NCBI GenBank assembly: GCA_964522605.1 | Contig: CAZFWV010000066.1 | Location: forward strand, 1-24,911 | Origin: CAVZLD01 sp964522605 | Lineage (GTDB): Bacteria > Planctomycetota > Planctomycetia > Pirellulales > Pirellulaceae | DNA: 24,911 bases | Direction: 5' to 3' | In this document: positions 1-9,027 of the stretch, piece by piece | Position numbering within the stretch: position 1 is the first letter of the stretch | How the letters are laid out: each line of letters opens with the position of its first letter | Program-made: the position numbers and the translations under genes | The notes under the pieces: model-generated | Told to the model about the DNA's origin: nothing | What the model saw: only the letters and a program-made list of their open reading frames with translations | Database searches by the model: none

Positions 1-180
1 CGGCGTCGCGAGATGGAGACGATGGAGAAGATTGGAGGCTCGAGGAGCCGAATTCGTGGCCTGATCGCCGTCGAGATTCTGGGAGTCCTTGGCGGCGGCG
101 TGATCGTGGCGGGCATCTTGGCCGCACTCACCGGCTGGTTTGCCGCGACCGTGACGCGAGTGCTGGTTTCCTTGTCGTGA
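1..180 (+). CDS. 3' end of a membrane protein gene (partial)
   Basis: The first frame is open from the window edge to a TGA at 178-180 and gives 59 residues. A charged, Arg/Glu/Met-rich stretch is followed by a hydrophobic segment rich in Val, Ile, Leu, Gly and Ala from about residue 20 to 57, long enough for one membrane helix and perhaps a re-entrant part. Only 33 bases separate the stop from the next gene, the metal-binding lipoprotein, so the two are probably cotranscribed. The family cannot be named from this tail; a component or regulator of a metal transport cluster would fit the neighbour, but that is inference. Confidence 0.55.
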   Translation, partial: RRREMETMEKIGGSRSRIRGLIAVEILGVLGGGVIVAGILAALTGWFAATVTRVLVSLS

Positions 181-213
181 CGTTGAAACAAGCCAAAGTC
201 GAGACTGAAAGCA

Positions 214-1161
214 ATGAAAAGTAAACAAGTCATTTGCATTGCGGCAGTGATGGCTACAGTTCTCGGATTGTCTGGCTGTGCGGATCGCGAATCAAATCGC
301 GCGGTCGAAAAGAGCTCGGACGCGAGCGGACCCATCGTGGTCTTTGTGACCAACTATCCGCTTCAGTATTTCGCCCAGCGGATTGGCGGTGAGTATGCGT
401 CCGTACAGTTTCCGGCACCGGCGGATGAAGATCCCGCTTACTGGACGCCGAGTCCGGAGATCATCGGAAACTACCAAAACGCTGATCTGATTTTGCTCAA
501 TGGCGCCGGGTACGAGAAATGGACAGAGGCCGCTTCGCTGCCCAGGTCGAAGCTCTGTGATACTTCCAGTCGATTCACTGCAGATGACTTCATTCTGGCT
601 GAGGATTCGGTGACTCACAGTCACGGCCCCGAAGGTCAGCACGCACACGGCGGAATGGCTTTTACCGTATGGCTGGATCCGACGCTGGCGTTGAAGCAAG
701 CCGACGCAATCGTTGACGCCTTTGCCGCGTTGCGGCCCCAACATGCGGAGGAGTTTCGCCGGAACCGCGATGCGCTCGCACGAGATCTGGAAAAATGGGA
801 CCAAGAAATCACCAGCGTCTTGGGGAAAGCGTCAAACCGACCCGTACTGTTTTCCCATCCGGTCTACCAGTACTTGCAACGCCGGTACGGTCTAAACGGG
901 ATAAGCGTTCACTGGGAGCCGGACGAAGAGCCATCCGATGCGATGTGGGCAGAACTCCAAGGAATTTTGCAGCAGCACCCAGCGAAGTGGATGATCTGGG
1001 AGGACCAGCCGTTGGACTCTGTGGCGCAGAAGCTTGCCGAGCTGGGCCTCACCAGCGTCGTTTACAATCCCTGCGGCAACACGCCACCAGAAGGTGACTT
1101 CTTGGCTGCTCAACGCGAGAATCTGTCTGCCTTGGCCAAAGTTTACGCCGACGCACTTTAA
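214..1161 (+). CDS. ZnuA/TroA-like metal ABC transporter substrate-binding lipoprotein
   Basis: This is a 315-residue lipoprotein of the cluster A-I metal-binding family, expected to sit outside the cytoplasmic membrane and pass a divalent metal (Zn or Mn) to an ABC permease. Visible features are a signal peptide with lipobox L19-S20-G21-C22, the N-terminal strand with TNYPLQYFAQRIGG, a His-rich loop at 135-145 (HSHG...HAH), the WLDP motif at 153-156, and S-H-P at 214-216 before YLQRRYGL. Two usual His ligands are absent: the DPHxYEP motif reads D73-P-A-Y-W-T-P79, and the His before WLDP is T151. H215 and E263 remain. This suggests a divergent subfamily using the His-rich loop. ATG 214 has only a weak upstream ribosome site. 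No ATPase or permease gene is downstream; they may lie upstream of the window. Confidence 0.9.
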   Translation: MKSKQVICIAAVMATVLGLSGCADRESNRAVEKSSDASGPIVVFVTNYPLQYFAQRIGGEYASVQFPAPADEDPAYWTPSPEIIGNYQNADLILLNGAGYEKWTEAASLPRSKLCDTSSRFTADDFILAEDSVTHSHGPEGQHAHGGMAFTVWLDPTLALKQADAIVDAFAALRPQHAEEFRRNRDALARDLEKWDQEITSVLGKASNRPVLFSHPVYQYLQRRYGLNGISVHWEPDEEPSDAMWAELQGILQQHPAKWMIWEDQPLDSVAQKLAELGLTSVVYNPCGNTPPEGDFLAAQRENLSALAKVYADAL

Positions 1162-1236
1162 CGAATCTGGCGCGTCCGGTACCCCGCACCGAGCCAACAT
1201 CCCGAACACGGCAACCAAATCCCACTGCGACTATTC

Positions 1237-1603
1237 CTCCATCCACGCTTGATCCCTGCAGCGACCGTAGCGTGACTGTCACTTCCTGGACGACGGCGAG
1301 CAACGTGCTGGCTTCCAGCAACGCCACCAGGCCGGTCTTTCGCTTTCCTTGGCCGCTGCGGTGATCCAGGAACTCGACCGTCACCAAGGCCGTCGCCACC
1401 TGCCGTTCTCCGTTCTCGCCCGGCCGCGTGAGCGACGAGACTCTGAGGCATGTTGCACGAGCGGTCTGCGCCGATTGTCGAATTGGTGCGTCTCGGATTC
1501 GTTTGTTTGAACAATGTTCGTTCTTCGCCGTGTCTTCGATTTCATACCGGCTACGACACCTTTCCAATTTGCGTGTATAGCCATGCACGACGAAGGTCGG
1601 CGG
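1237..1603 (-). repeat. Dispersed ~365-bp repeat, copy 1
   Basis: This stretch aligns by eye at roughly four in five positions with 10201-10566, and its 3' part (from about 1380) with 13863-14075. Shared landmarks are CACGCTTGATCCCTGC near the left end, a long near-identical block around 1290-1325, GTCGCCACCTGCC at about 1390, and GGCTACG followed by TTTGCGTGTA at the right end. Read on the minus strand, a peptide tail SADLRR...LYTQIGKVS stops at a TAG that is in the same place in all copies. The frames further in carry frameshifts between copies. It occupies most of the gap between the lipoprotein gene and the propeller operon; the rest (1162-1236, 1604-1674) shows nothing. Confidence 0.85.
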
Positions 1604-1674
1604 AACCGTACACCGGATGGGCAATCTTGCTTCGTAACCGCGGCACGAATCGTGAAACGGTTATGCTGACGCGA

Positions 1675-3015
1675 TCAATTCGTTTTGGCTCGAATACAGA
1701 ACAAGTGAGTCAGGCCTCGGACGTAGACCCTGTCATCGACAAAGGCGGGTGTGGCGTAGACCGGTTCTCCAACTTCAGCTGTACCCAGCAACTGGAACTC
1801 ACCGCTCATCTTGAATATCTGCGTTGTTCCTGAGAGATCGACCATGTAGACGCAATCGTTCACTAAGATGGGAGAACTGGAAAAACCATCGGAAAACTCA
1901 TGCTCCCACAGCGTTTGTCCTGACTTTACGTCGAGACAACTTACCACTCCGAATGCTGTCGGTACGACCACATACTTGTCGTTGGCAATTGGGCTCGCAG
2001 CATCGGGCAAAGCCTCATCCCACTGCCAGATTCTTTCGATTTCTAAACTGCTGATATCAATCGCCGAAGCAGGCGCGCCTTCATTCGCAACGAACACGAT
2101 CCCGTTCCCGTAAGTTGCGGATGAAGCGACCTCTCCGTCGAGGCATTCAATTCGCCAGAGGCTGTTTCCAGATGTCGGATCGTATCCTTCGACGCCTCTG
2201 CTGTCCGTCAGGACGAGCTGGATTCTGCCGTTGCTTTCGGCCAGGATCGGCGACGACCACGACATGGCGCCTCGCTTGGCCTGCCAGACCTGCTTGCCCG
2301 TTGCGAACTCGAATGCCAGTAGCTGCGAGCCCGCTTTCTGATCATATTGGACAAACAGCAAATTCTCGTAGCACAACAATGAGGACGTGTGACCATAGTG
2401 ATTGCGCGGAATCCCTAAATGCTTGATCCAGATGCGTTCGCCTTCCAGATTCACGCAGACGAGTTCGCCGGTTGCGAAAATGCCTGCGATGTATTCTCCG
2501 TTCGTTGCTGGAGTGGGTGCCGCATATCCAGCTTCCTCCAGTACATCGGGGATCTTGCCATCGTCGGGCGAACCCGGGACACCCGTCACATCGTGCTGCC
2601 AAAGTAGCATTCCCGAGTCAGCATCAACGCAGTAAACTTGGCGAGATTCCTCATCGGCACCGGTTAGGAAAAGCCGATTGCCCCAGGCAATCGGTGAACT
2701 CATGCCGTGTTTTGGCAAAGTGATCTTCCACAGGATGTTAGTGCCGTCTTTCGCGCTCCACTCCAACGGCGGACGGGCGTGTGTGGCAAGCCCAAGTGCA
2801 TTCGGGCCGCGGAAGCTCGGCCAGTTCTGTGAGATCCTCATTGCCGTTGAAGTGTTATTTACGCTTGTCTCGAACGGATGCGTTTCATCATCCGCCGATG
2901 TGCCGACGACCAGTGATATCCAAATAAGTCCTGCGAAGCAGATTCCAAGACACCTCTGCTTATGCACTGGAATCGTCCTTGTTTTGCCGGCGGCTACTCT
3001 CCTACCTTGATGCAT
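1675..3015 (-). CDS. Secreted PQQ-like beta-propeller repeat protein
   Basis: Predicted 446-residue exported protein of the outer-membrane-assembly-like/PQQ-binding-like propeller superfamily. The hydrophobic stretch at 22-38 followed by TSADD is a signal peptide, and W65-PSFRGPN is the N-terminal motif typical of planctomycete members. Blades show the usual pattern of an aromatic/hydrophobic strand followed by D-x-x-(S/T)-G-x-x-x-W (for example D131-DSGMLLW, TGKQVW, TSGNSLW, KSGQTLW). No PQQ-dehydrogenase catalytic residues are evident, so an enzymatic role cannot be claimed; a scaffold or binding role is inferred. The ATG at 3015 overlaps the end of the upstream gene by 22 bases. A GTG at 2967 (residue 17), preceded by AAGGA at 8 bases, gives a cleaner signal peptide (VHKQRCLG...) and may be the true start. 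It is the last of three tandem propeller genes. Confidence 0.92.
   Translation of the reverse strand: MHQGRRVAAGKTRTIPVHKQRCLGICFAGLIWISLVVGTSADDETHPFETSVNNTSTAMRISQNWPSFRGPNALGLATHARPPLEWSAKDGTNILWKITLPKHGMSSPIAWGNRLFLTGADEESRQVYCVDADSGMLLWQHDVTGVPGSPDDGKIPDVLEEAGYAAPTPATNGEYIAGIFATGELVCVNLEGERIWIKHLGIPRNHYGHTSSLLCYENLLFVQYDQKAGSQLLAFEFATGKQVWQAKRGAMSWSSPILAESNGRIQLVLTDSRGVEGYDPTSGNSLWRIECLDGEVASSATYGNGIVFVANEGAPASAIDISSLEIERIWQWDEALPDAASPIANDKYVVVPTAFGVVSCLDVKSGQTLWEHEFSDGFSSSPILVNDCVYMVDLSGTTQIFKMSGEFQLLGTAEVGEPVYATPAFVDDRVYVRGLTHLFCIRAKTN
2976..2980 (-). promoter_or_regulatory. Shine-Dalgarno AAGGA favouring GTG start at 2967
   Basis: On the minus strand AAGGA lies 8 bases before the GTG at 2967-2965. 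It decides between the overlapping ATG (3015) and the internal GTG of the 1675-3015 gene: with the GTG the signal peptide begins with a short basic region directly before the hydrophobic core, and the gene no longer overlaps its upstream neighbour. Confidence 0.45.
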
Positions 3016-4361
3016 TTCATCTCACTCTGGTCGCGAATCAACAGCTTGCCATCGGATAGAGCGATGGGTGCCCAGTTTTGCGTTCTTCCTCCGATTCGCC
3101 CAGCGATTCCTCCGCTTTCTCCAGCTTCGCCGAGCAACTCCGCCGACGCGAGTTGCTTGAACGCCTGAGGATCAGGGTCAATCAGGTAAACCGACTTTTC
3201 ACCATCGGTCGCGAGCATCAATCCATCGACCAGAATCATGCTGCCTTTGTTGAAACTTGGATCACGCTTGGTCTTCCACATGATTTCGCCATCCAGGTTC
3301 ATGCAGCACAGTCCATCTCGGCGATTGTTGGTGCCGAATTGTGCGTACAAGTAACCGTTGTGCAGGACTGGCGGCTTCGTTTGGTCGCCGAATTCCTCCG
3401 TCGTAAATAGTTCCGTAGCGACGTAGCTTCCATCGTCTTTCTTTTCAACTTTGATCATCGTGGCGCCGAGTTCGTATCCACCCACGACGAGGACGCGGTT
3501 GTCACCTGCATCGACCGCCGACGGCACGGAAATGTGACAGTTCCATTGATCGTATTCCCAGAGGATTTCTCCCGTGTGAGGTTCCAGTCCAACGACCTTA
3601 CCCAGAGTGCGAGGCAATCCTGGATTGCCAATTGGATTGGTCGATGAAATGACGATCACGACATGGTCTTTTCCGTCGATTCTCACAACAGAAGGACTGG
3701 CGTACGATTCATTACCGAGATTAGCCGTTGTCCATTTCACGTCACCTGAGAGCTTGTCATAGGCCACGACACCCGCGTCTGGGGCCTGGGATACGAGGAT
3801 CAGCAGGTCGTCATAGATTAACGGGCACTGCGTAATCGCCCAGATGGGAAAACTGCCGGGGTCTCGGGATCGAAAGCCACCGGATGTGTCGCTTGCCGGC
3901 TTACCGCCGAAATCCGTCCAAACATTGGCCTTCCAGATGGGTTTGTGTGTGTTGATTTCGATGGCATGAAGGTCCCCGTTATGGCCGCAAGTGTAGACAA
4001 GGTTTCCATCCACCGTAGGCACGCTTCGCGAGCCGGGAAACATCACAGACCCTGGAGCTTCGTAGGCGTACGACCAGAGTTCCCCGCCGTCTGCGAGGTT
4101 GAAGCAGCGGAGTTTGTCGCCAACTTCATCATCTCGGTCAAGCAAATACACTTTGCCATCCTTGATCACCGGCCCGCCGAAACCTCGGCCAACTTCTACC
4201 GTCCACAGAACTTCCGGTCCGTTTTCCGGCCAGGAACGCAATAGGCCCTGTTCCGCCGACGTGGAGTTCCTTTCGGGACCGAGAAACTGAGGCCAATCGG
4301 CTGCGAGACTGTTGCAGGACATGGCCAAAACGAATATCGCCGACAAGCATGTTAATTTCAT
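2994..4361 (-). CDS. Secreted PQQ-like beta-propeller repeat protein
   Basis: Predicted 455-residue exported propeller protein and a paralogue of its neighbours. A signal peptide covers residues 1-20 (MKLTCLSAIFVLAMSCNSLA), followed at once by the ADWPQFLGPERNS motif at 21-33. Repeated blade signatures include GGELWSY, HKPIWK, LSGDVKW, HTGEILWEY and DGEIMWK. The last blade closes with a strand ending in KCIKVGE. The start ATG at 4361 has AAAGG about 8 bases upstream. It is the middle gene of a three-gene minus-strand group: 42 bases after the malectin-containing gene and overlapping or abutting the next. The protein is probably periplasmic; ligand and function are unknown. Confidence 0.93.
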   Translation of the reverse strand: MKLTCLSAIFVLAMSCNSLAADWPQFLGPERNSTSAEQGLLRSWPENGPEVLWTVEVGRGFGGPVIKDGKVYLLDRDDEVGDKLRCFNLADGGELWSYAYEAPGSVMFPGSRSVPTVDGNLVYTCGHNGDLHAIEINTHKPIWKANVWTDFGGKPASDTSGGFRSRDPGSFPIWAITQCPLIYDDLLILVSQAPDAGVVAYDKLSGDVKWTTANLGNESYASPSVVRIDGKDHVVIVISSTNPIGNPGLPRTLGKVVGLEPHTGEILWEYDQWNCHISVPSAVDAGDNRVLVVGGYELGATMIKVEKKDDGSYVATELFTTEEFGDQTKPPVLHNGYLYAQFGTNNRRDGLCCMNLDGEIMWKTKRDPSFNKGSMILVDGLMLATDGEKSVYLIDPDPQAFKQLASAELLGEAGESGGIAGRIGGRTQNWAPIALSDGKLLIRDQSEMKCIKVGE

Positions 4362-4403
4362 GTAAGTGCCTTTCAGGAGAATGACTGTTCTTCGGTCGCT
4401 GCG

Positions 4404-6386
4404 TCACCTCGCCTTCACATCGTAACAGAGCAGCAGGTCCTGGTCGCGAATGTACAGCTTTCCGTTGGCAATGACCGGGTGCGTCCAAGCCGGTGAATCT
4501 GTGCGATCTGGTTGCTCAAAGCGACCACGCTCGACCAACCCTTCGCGGTTCGGCTCAATTAACAGCATGGTGCCGTCCTCGGAGCGCAAGTAGAGTCGAC
4601 CGTCCGCCAGGACCAACGATCCTTTCGGCGCCTGGCGATCTCTCCACAGAACGTCTCCGCTGTGGAAGTCGAGACAAGTGAGGAAGCCGCCCTCGTTTCC
4701 ACCGTGGGCGCCGTACAGGGAGCCGTCGACGACGATCATGCCGCCGTGGTGGTTCTGCATCCGCGTGGTGAAATAGACTTCCTCGGCCTCGACCGTGCCG
4801 CTGCCATTCTTGACCAGCTTCACTGCCCCGCCACCGGTCCCGTAGGCTGAGGCGGCAAACACCAGCCCATCATGGTAGATGGGTGTGGAGCAGTTGATGC
4901 CCATCCGATTGGCGGGTCGGTCGAATTGCCAGAGCAATTTCCCATCGGATGCCGCAACTCCGACAAGCGACCTGGCAAGCAGTTGTACGTACTGCCGCTG
5001 CCCGTCGAAGTCGATCGCGATGGCCGAGGCGTAGCTCGCTCCGGAACCGCCTCCCCCTGGACCGAAACCACCGCGACGGCCGCCAAACCCTCCGGGACGC
5101 TGACCAAAACCGCCAGGTGCCGAGATCATCCCGCCGAACGCACCTCCCTCAAAACCTTGATCCGGTTGCCAAACCTGGCCGCTCGAATCGGTAAACGGCG
5201 TGGCCTGGCCGGCTTTGATCCGCACTGTCGCTACGGACGCCCCATCGACCTCGGCCTGAGGAACGATTTCAATCGCGTTGATTGCCGGGCTCTGGGTTTG
5301 GGCCGTGAAGGTGACGCGAAACTCGCCGTCGGTGACTTCTACAGGGACAGTCTCGATATAGGCGCGTCGGGGACCGCCCGCCTTCTCCCAAATGTCAAAG
5401 TCCTTGATTTCACGCCCCTGGACATTGAGGGAAAACACTCGCTGGCCGGGGCCGGTAATTCCTGCATAGGTCTCTGCAAAGTAGAGCTTCGCGAGATACT
5501 TGCCGTTGGGGATCTTGTAGGCGAAAGCACTCATCCCCCAATGCTCGCCCGTGAACAAGCCCGGATCTTTGGTACCGGTGACCTCAGTAGGCGAACCACC
5601 GCCGCGCTGACCGGGATCTCCGGGGCCTCTTCGTTGCGGGCTGCCAGCCGGTGGATCACTGGCGCGGCCGCCGGGATCATTTCGACCTTGACCCGGGGCT
5701 GGCGTCCGTTCGGTCGCAGCGCCGGAGGTTTCGGGGCCTTTGCTCTGCCAGATCGTCTCGCCCGTCAGCTTGTCGAGCGCCACAAGAGTCGCGTCTTCGG
5801 CACCGGGAGTGCAAATGACCTTCTCTCCATCGACCAGCGGCGATTCAGTGTACCTCCACATCGGCAGGCGTCCGCCGAAATCATTCACGAAGCTGCGTTG
5901 CCAGAGGATCTTGCCGTCTTGCGCCTGCAGACACGCGAGGTCGCCGCCCGCTCCGAGCACATAAAGCCGGTCGTCATCGACAGTCGGTGTGCAACTCGGC
6001 CCTTCATTTCCCTGGCGGCCTCCCTCGCGGCAGGCCGGTCCAACGCGGGTCACCCAAAGTTCGTTGCCATCCGTCTCGGACAGACACCAAACGACTTCGT
6101 CGTCGCCACGATTGCTCATCCCGTAGATTCGCCCCGCGGCAATGGACGGAGCGCTGTAGCCACCGCCAAGTCCCTCCATCCTCCAGGCAAGCGGCGGGCC
6201 GCCTTCGGGCCACTGCGGAAGCAGGCCCGTTTCCTGGGAGATCGCATTCCGATCAGGGCCCTGCCACTGAGGCCAATCGGTTGCCCAGACGCCTGCAGCG
6301 AACGAACTGCAGCCTCCAACGACAGCCAACGCGAGCCAACCATAGGATCGATTCGAAGAAGTCAGCATAGATCTCTCACTCCACAT
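4404..6386 (-). CDS. PQQ-like beta-propeller with inserted, apparently permuted malectin domain
   Basis: Predicted 660-residue secreted protein. Residues 37-217 begin a propeller (DWPQWQGPDRN at 37-47; blades ending DGNELW, DGKILW, TGETIW) and 448-660 complete it (YASAIAIDF, DGKLLW, SGDVLW, then YIRDQDLLLCYD). Between them lies a malectin-like carbohydrate-binding domain, flanked by Pro/Gly/Arg-rich linkers at 218-267 and 416-448. Residues 268-376 match the C-terminal two thirds of malectin (GTKDPGLF, GKYLAKLYFAETY, GPGQRVFSLNVQG, FDIWEKAGG, PAINAIEI), and only afterwards, at 385-415, comes what is normally its N-terminal third (VRIKAG, FTDSSGQVWQPDQGFEGG). M7 (ATG at 6368), with GGAG about 10 bases upstream, is a better start than M1 because it leaves a shorter n-region. 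First gene of the three-gene propeller group. Confidence 0.92.
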   Translation of the reverse strand: MWSERSMLTSSNRSYGWLALAVVGGCSSFAAGVWATDWPQWQGPDRNAISQETGLLPQWPEGGPPLAWRMEGLGGGYSAPSIAAGRIYGMSNRGDDEVVWCLSETDGNELWVTRVGPACREGGRQGNEGPSCTPTVDDDRLYVLGAGGDLACLQAQDGKILWQRSFVNDFGGRLPMWRYTESPLVDGEKVICTPGAEDATLVALDKLTGETIWQSKGPETSGAATERTPAPGQGRNDPGGRASDPPAGSPQRRGPGDPGQRGGGSPTEVTGTKDPGLFTGEHWGMSAFAYKIPNGKYLAKLYFAETYAGITGPGQRVFSLNVQGREIKDFDIWEKAGGPRRAYIETVPVEVTDGEFRVTFTAQTQSPAINAIEIVPQAEVDGASVATVRIKAGQATPFTDSSGQVWQPDQGFEGGAFGGMISAPGGFGQRPGGFGGRRGGFGPGGGGSGASYASAIAIDFDGQRQYVQLLARSLVGVAASDGKLLWQFDRPANRMGINCSTPIYHDGLVFAASAYGTGGGAVKLVKNGSGTVEAEEVYFTTRMQNHHGGMIVVDGSLYGAHGGNEGGFLTCLDFHSGDVLWRDRQAPKGSLVLADGRLYLRSEDGTMLLIEPNREGLVERGRFEQPDRTDSPAWTHPVIANGKLYIRDQDLLLCYDVKAR

Positions 6387-6586
6387 TTTGGTATCGCACG
6401 TAGACGTACTGAGCCTTCTCAGCTGTCGCGTAAAGGAAAAAAGCGCCCGATGCCCTCGTGGTAAGTCTCATCGAAGCACGAAAGCACCGGAGCGCAGGGA
6501 GTCTCTATCTGAATAATGCGCATTCCGCGCGCAACCGGGGACAAAGTCGTAGAAAGAATTGGTGAATCGGGAGGGTGACAGCCACT

Positions 6587-8932
6587 TCAATTGACAATGG
6601 CTGCTTCGGCAAAGGTCTCCATCTGTCGAAGCCGCGGGTCGATCACGGGCGTGTGTCCCTTGATAATGATGCTCGCCTCTCGATGATTCAGCAGGAATTC
6701 AATCCAATCAATCCACGGAATCGAGGGGCAGCCTTTCGATCGACTCACGCCGTCATCGAGCATCCGGTCCAGCAGCACCTGGGATTGCTCGAACGAACGG
6801 AGTGCATCGTCGGCGCTTCCCATCTTGTGATAAGCAATTGCCAGCAAGGGGTGCGCGATTCCGCGCCCAAGCCACTGGGCTTCGTTGGATTCCGCAAGCC
6901 GCCCAATGGCCCGGTCATAATCTCCTGCTCGCAGGTGCGCCCAACCTGCAACGTATAAATTCGCACCGTAGAGCATATCCAACATTCGATCTTGTCGCTT
7001 GGCGAACGCCTGAGGCCTTCTTTCGCTGGAAGCGTCCTCAGTATTATTTTCCAAACGCTGCTGTATACCCCCACCTTTGCCTGAAGCGGCCAGCATCCCC
7101 TCAACTCGTTCAGCTAGTTCCGCAGCAGTCGATGGTGGCATTTCACTGACCAGTCGTCCGCGAATTGACACAGCAAATGGATCCACTTGGTCAGCGCGAC
7201 TTAGTTCCTCACAGAGTCGTTGATAGGCAGTCGATTCGCCAGCGTAAAACAGCAGTTGCGGGACACCCGAAAGCTCAGCTTGTTCGACAGGGACGCCGAT
7301 TCTCGTGGCCTTGGCGAAGTCGGCCGCCGCCGTCGTCCAGCGACCCAGCTTCGCGTTGAGTCTGCCCCGTTCGAGCCACACAGGGAAGTACTTCGGTAGG
7401 ATCGTCGTGGCTTGGGTATACGCCTCGTAAGCGTTCGCCCAGCGTTCCGCATCCGCATGGGTCCGCCCGGAGGCGAGCAAGATGGTGCACGCATTGAGTC
7501 GCTCGTTGAATTCTTCGAGTTCCAAGCGGGCGTTGTTCGCAGTGGCCTCAGCGGCACGTGCCTGTTGCAGAGCGAGTTCTTTCTCATCGCGCTCCCTGAT
7601 CGCCACACGGGCCTGCCATAAACTGATTGCGATTCCCACGATTAACGCACCAGCGACCATCGAGGCTGTGGAAATCGCGACCTTGTTTCGGCGAGCAAAC
7701 TTCCAGAACCGATACTGTGCAGATGGGGGGCGTGCCTCGACGGGCTGGTCCATGAGAAAGCGAGACACATCTTGTGCCAGCGCTCCGGCCGTGGAATATC
7801 GACGGCTGCGATCCTTATCAATCGCCTTCATCACGATCCAGTCCAGATCCCGTTTCATCGAAGAGGAGATTTTGCCGGGATCGAGGCGGCGATTCGCGGC
7901 AACGGTGCTGGCCCGTTCGTTGTTCAGAGTGCTCAAGCGTGTGCTCGGCCGAGGCGGCTCCTCCTCGCGGATGATACGACGTAGTTCATCAAAACCCACA
8001 CTTTGCAGTCGATCAGGAGCAAACGGCGTCGAGCCAGTTAGCAGCTCGTAGAGTAGCACCCCCAGCGAATAGATGTCGCTGCGCGTATCCACATCGACAT
8101 TGCTCATCTCCGCCTGTTCCGGACTCATATACGCCGGCGTTCCAACCATCGAGGCAAACCGAGTGTAAATCGTCTTGACGGTCAGGCTCTGGCCGATCGC
8201 CTTGGCAACGCCAAAGTCGATCACCTTGGCCAGGGGCCGACCGTCCTGGATTGTCACCAGAATGTTGGACGGCTTCAGGTCGCGGTGAATGATTCCCTTC
8301 TGGTGTGCGTGCTGCACGGCATGACAGATTGTCACGAAGAGTCTGAGTCGCTCTGTCATGTCGAGCTTCTGGCCATCGCAGAATGCCGTCAGCGGGGCAC
8401 CGCGAACGAGTTCCATCACGAAATATGGTTGATCCGTATCGGTCTCGCCTGCATCGAAAACGCGGGCGATATTGGGATGGTCCATCAAGGCGATCGCCTG
8501 CCGCTCGGCGTCGAAGCGAGAAAGTACTTCACGGGACTCCGTCCCCGGTCGAATAATCTTCAAAGCAACACGCCGGCGGATCGGTTCCTGTTGATCCGCC
8601 ACGTACACGATCCCAAACCCGCCTTCGCCAATCTTCTCCATGAGCTTGTAGGGGCCGATCATGGTGCCCAGCGCCTGCTGTGAATGCCTGGGTTGCGACG
8701 AAAGTGACCTGGTTTCATCCATGTTTCCAGGCAGTAATCGCATACCCTGGGCAATCGGCTGGTCGATTGGGCTCGATGCGCGCTCGTGCTCCTGGAACAA
8801 CGCCGAGACAGACGCAAGAAGTTGCGGATCTCCTTGACATGCCGCCTCGATGAACGCAGCCCGGTCACGCGGTGATTCGATATCGAGGGCGTCAAGAAAG
8901 ATCGACTTCTCTGTTGGTTTCTCTGACTTCAT
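6587..8932 (-). CDS. Membrane Ser/Thr protein kinase (Hanks type) with C-terminal TPR-like region
   Basis: Predicted 781-residue kinase. The N-terminal 90 residues resemble the short region that precedes many planctomycete kinases (the FLDAL...R..FIEAAC..D pattern). The kinase domain covers about 93-395: glycine loop GEGGFG at 102-107, VALK lysine K125, HRDLKPSN at 216-223 with D218, DFG at 239-241, and SPE at 270-272, so all catalytic residues are present. One membrane helix lies at about 418-438, followed by a charged helix or coiled coil at 441-480 and TPR-like repeats from about 490 (AYEAYTQATTILPKYFPVWLERG, then GRWTTAAADFAKA). A further helical repeat is seen near 690-740. An ECF sigma factor gene lies 95 bases upstream on the same strand, the usual sigma/kinase pairing in this phylum. 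No ribosome site is obvious. Confidence 0.96.
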   Translation of the reverse strand: MKSEKPTEKSIFLDALDIESPRDRAAFIEAACQGDPQLLASVSALFQEHERASSPIDQPIAQGMRLLPGNMDETRSLSSQPRHSQQALGTMIGPYKLMEKIGEGGFGIVYVADQQEPIRRRVALKIIRPGTESREVLSRFDAERQAIALMDHPNIARVFDAGETDTDQPYFVMELVRGAPLTAFCDGQKLDMTERLRLFVTICHAVQHAHQKGIIHRDLKPSNILVTIQDGRPLAKVIDFGVAKAIGQSLTVKTIYTRFASMVGTPAYMSPEQAEMSNVDVDTRSDIYSLGVLLYELLTGSTPFAPDRLQSVGFDELRRIIREEEPPRPSTRLSTLNNERASTVAANRRLDPGKISSSMKRDLDWIVMKAIDKDRSRRYSTAGALAQDVSRFLMDQPVEARPPSAQYRFWKFARRNKVAISTASMVAGALIVGIAISLWQARVAIRERDEKELALQQARAAEATANNARLELEEFNERLNACTILLASGRTHADAERWANAYEAYTQATTILPKYFPVWLERGRLNAKLGRWTTAAADFAKATRIGVPVEQAELSGVPQLLFYAGESTAYQRLCEELSRADQVDPFAVSIRGRLVSEMPPSTAAELAERVEGMLAASGKGGGIQQRLENNTEDASSERRPQAFAKRQDRMLDMLYGANLYVAGWAHLRAGDYDRAIGRLAESNEAQWLGRGIAHPLLAIAYHKMGSADDALRSFEQSQVLLDRMLDDGVSRSKGCPSIPWIDWIEFLLNHREASIIIKGHTPVIDPRLRQMETFAEAAIVN

Positions 8933-9027
8933 CGCTCAGTGGGACTTCTAGTCGGTGTGGTCGAAAATGCTGCACCCCAGATCATGATCCAGACGCGTTC
9001 ACGGTGATTCGAGGCACAGCTCTGCAG

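Noticed and set aside
4872..6464. A 530-residue open frame on the plus strand opposite the malectin-containing propeller gene
   Set aside because: It is the antisense shadow of a GC-rich gene with strong codon bias; the product has Arg/Ala-rich random composition and no domain, while the minus strand encodes clear families.
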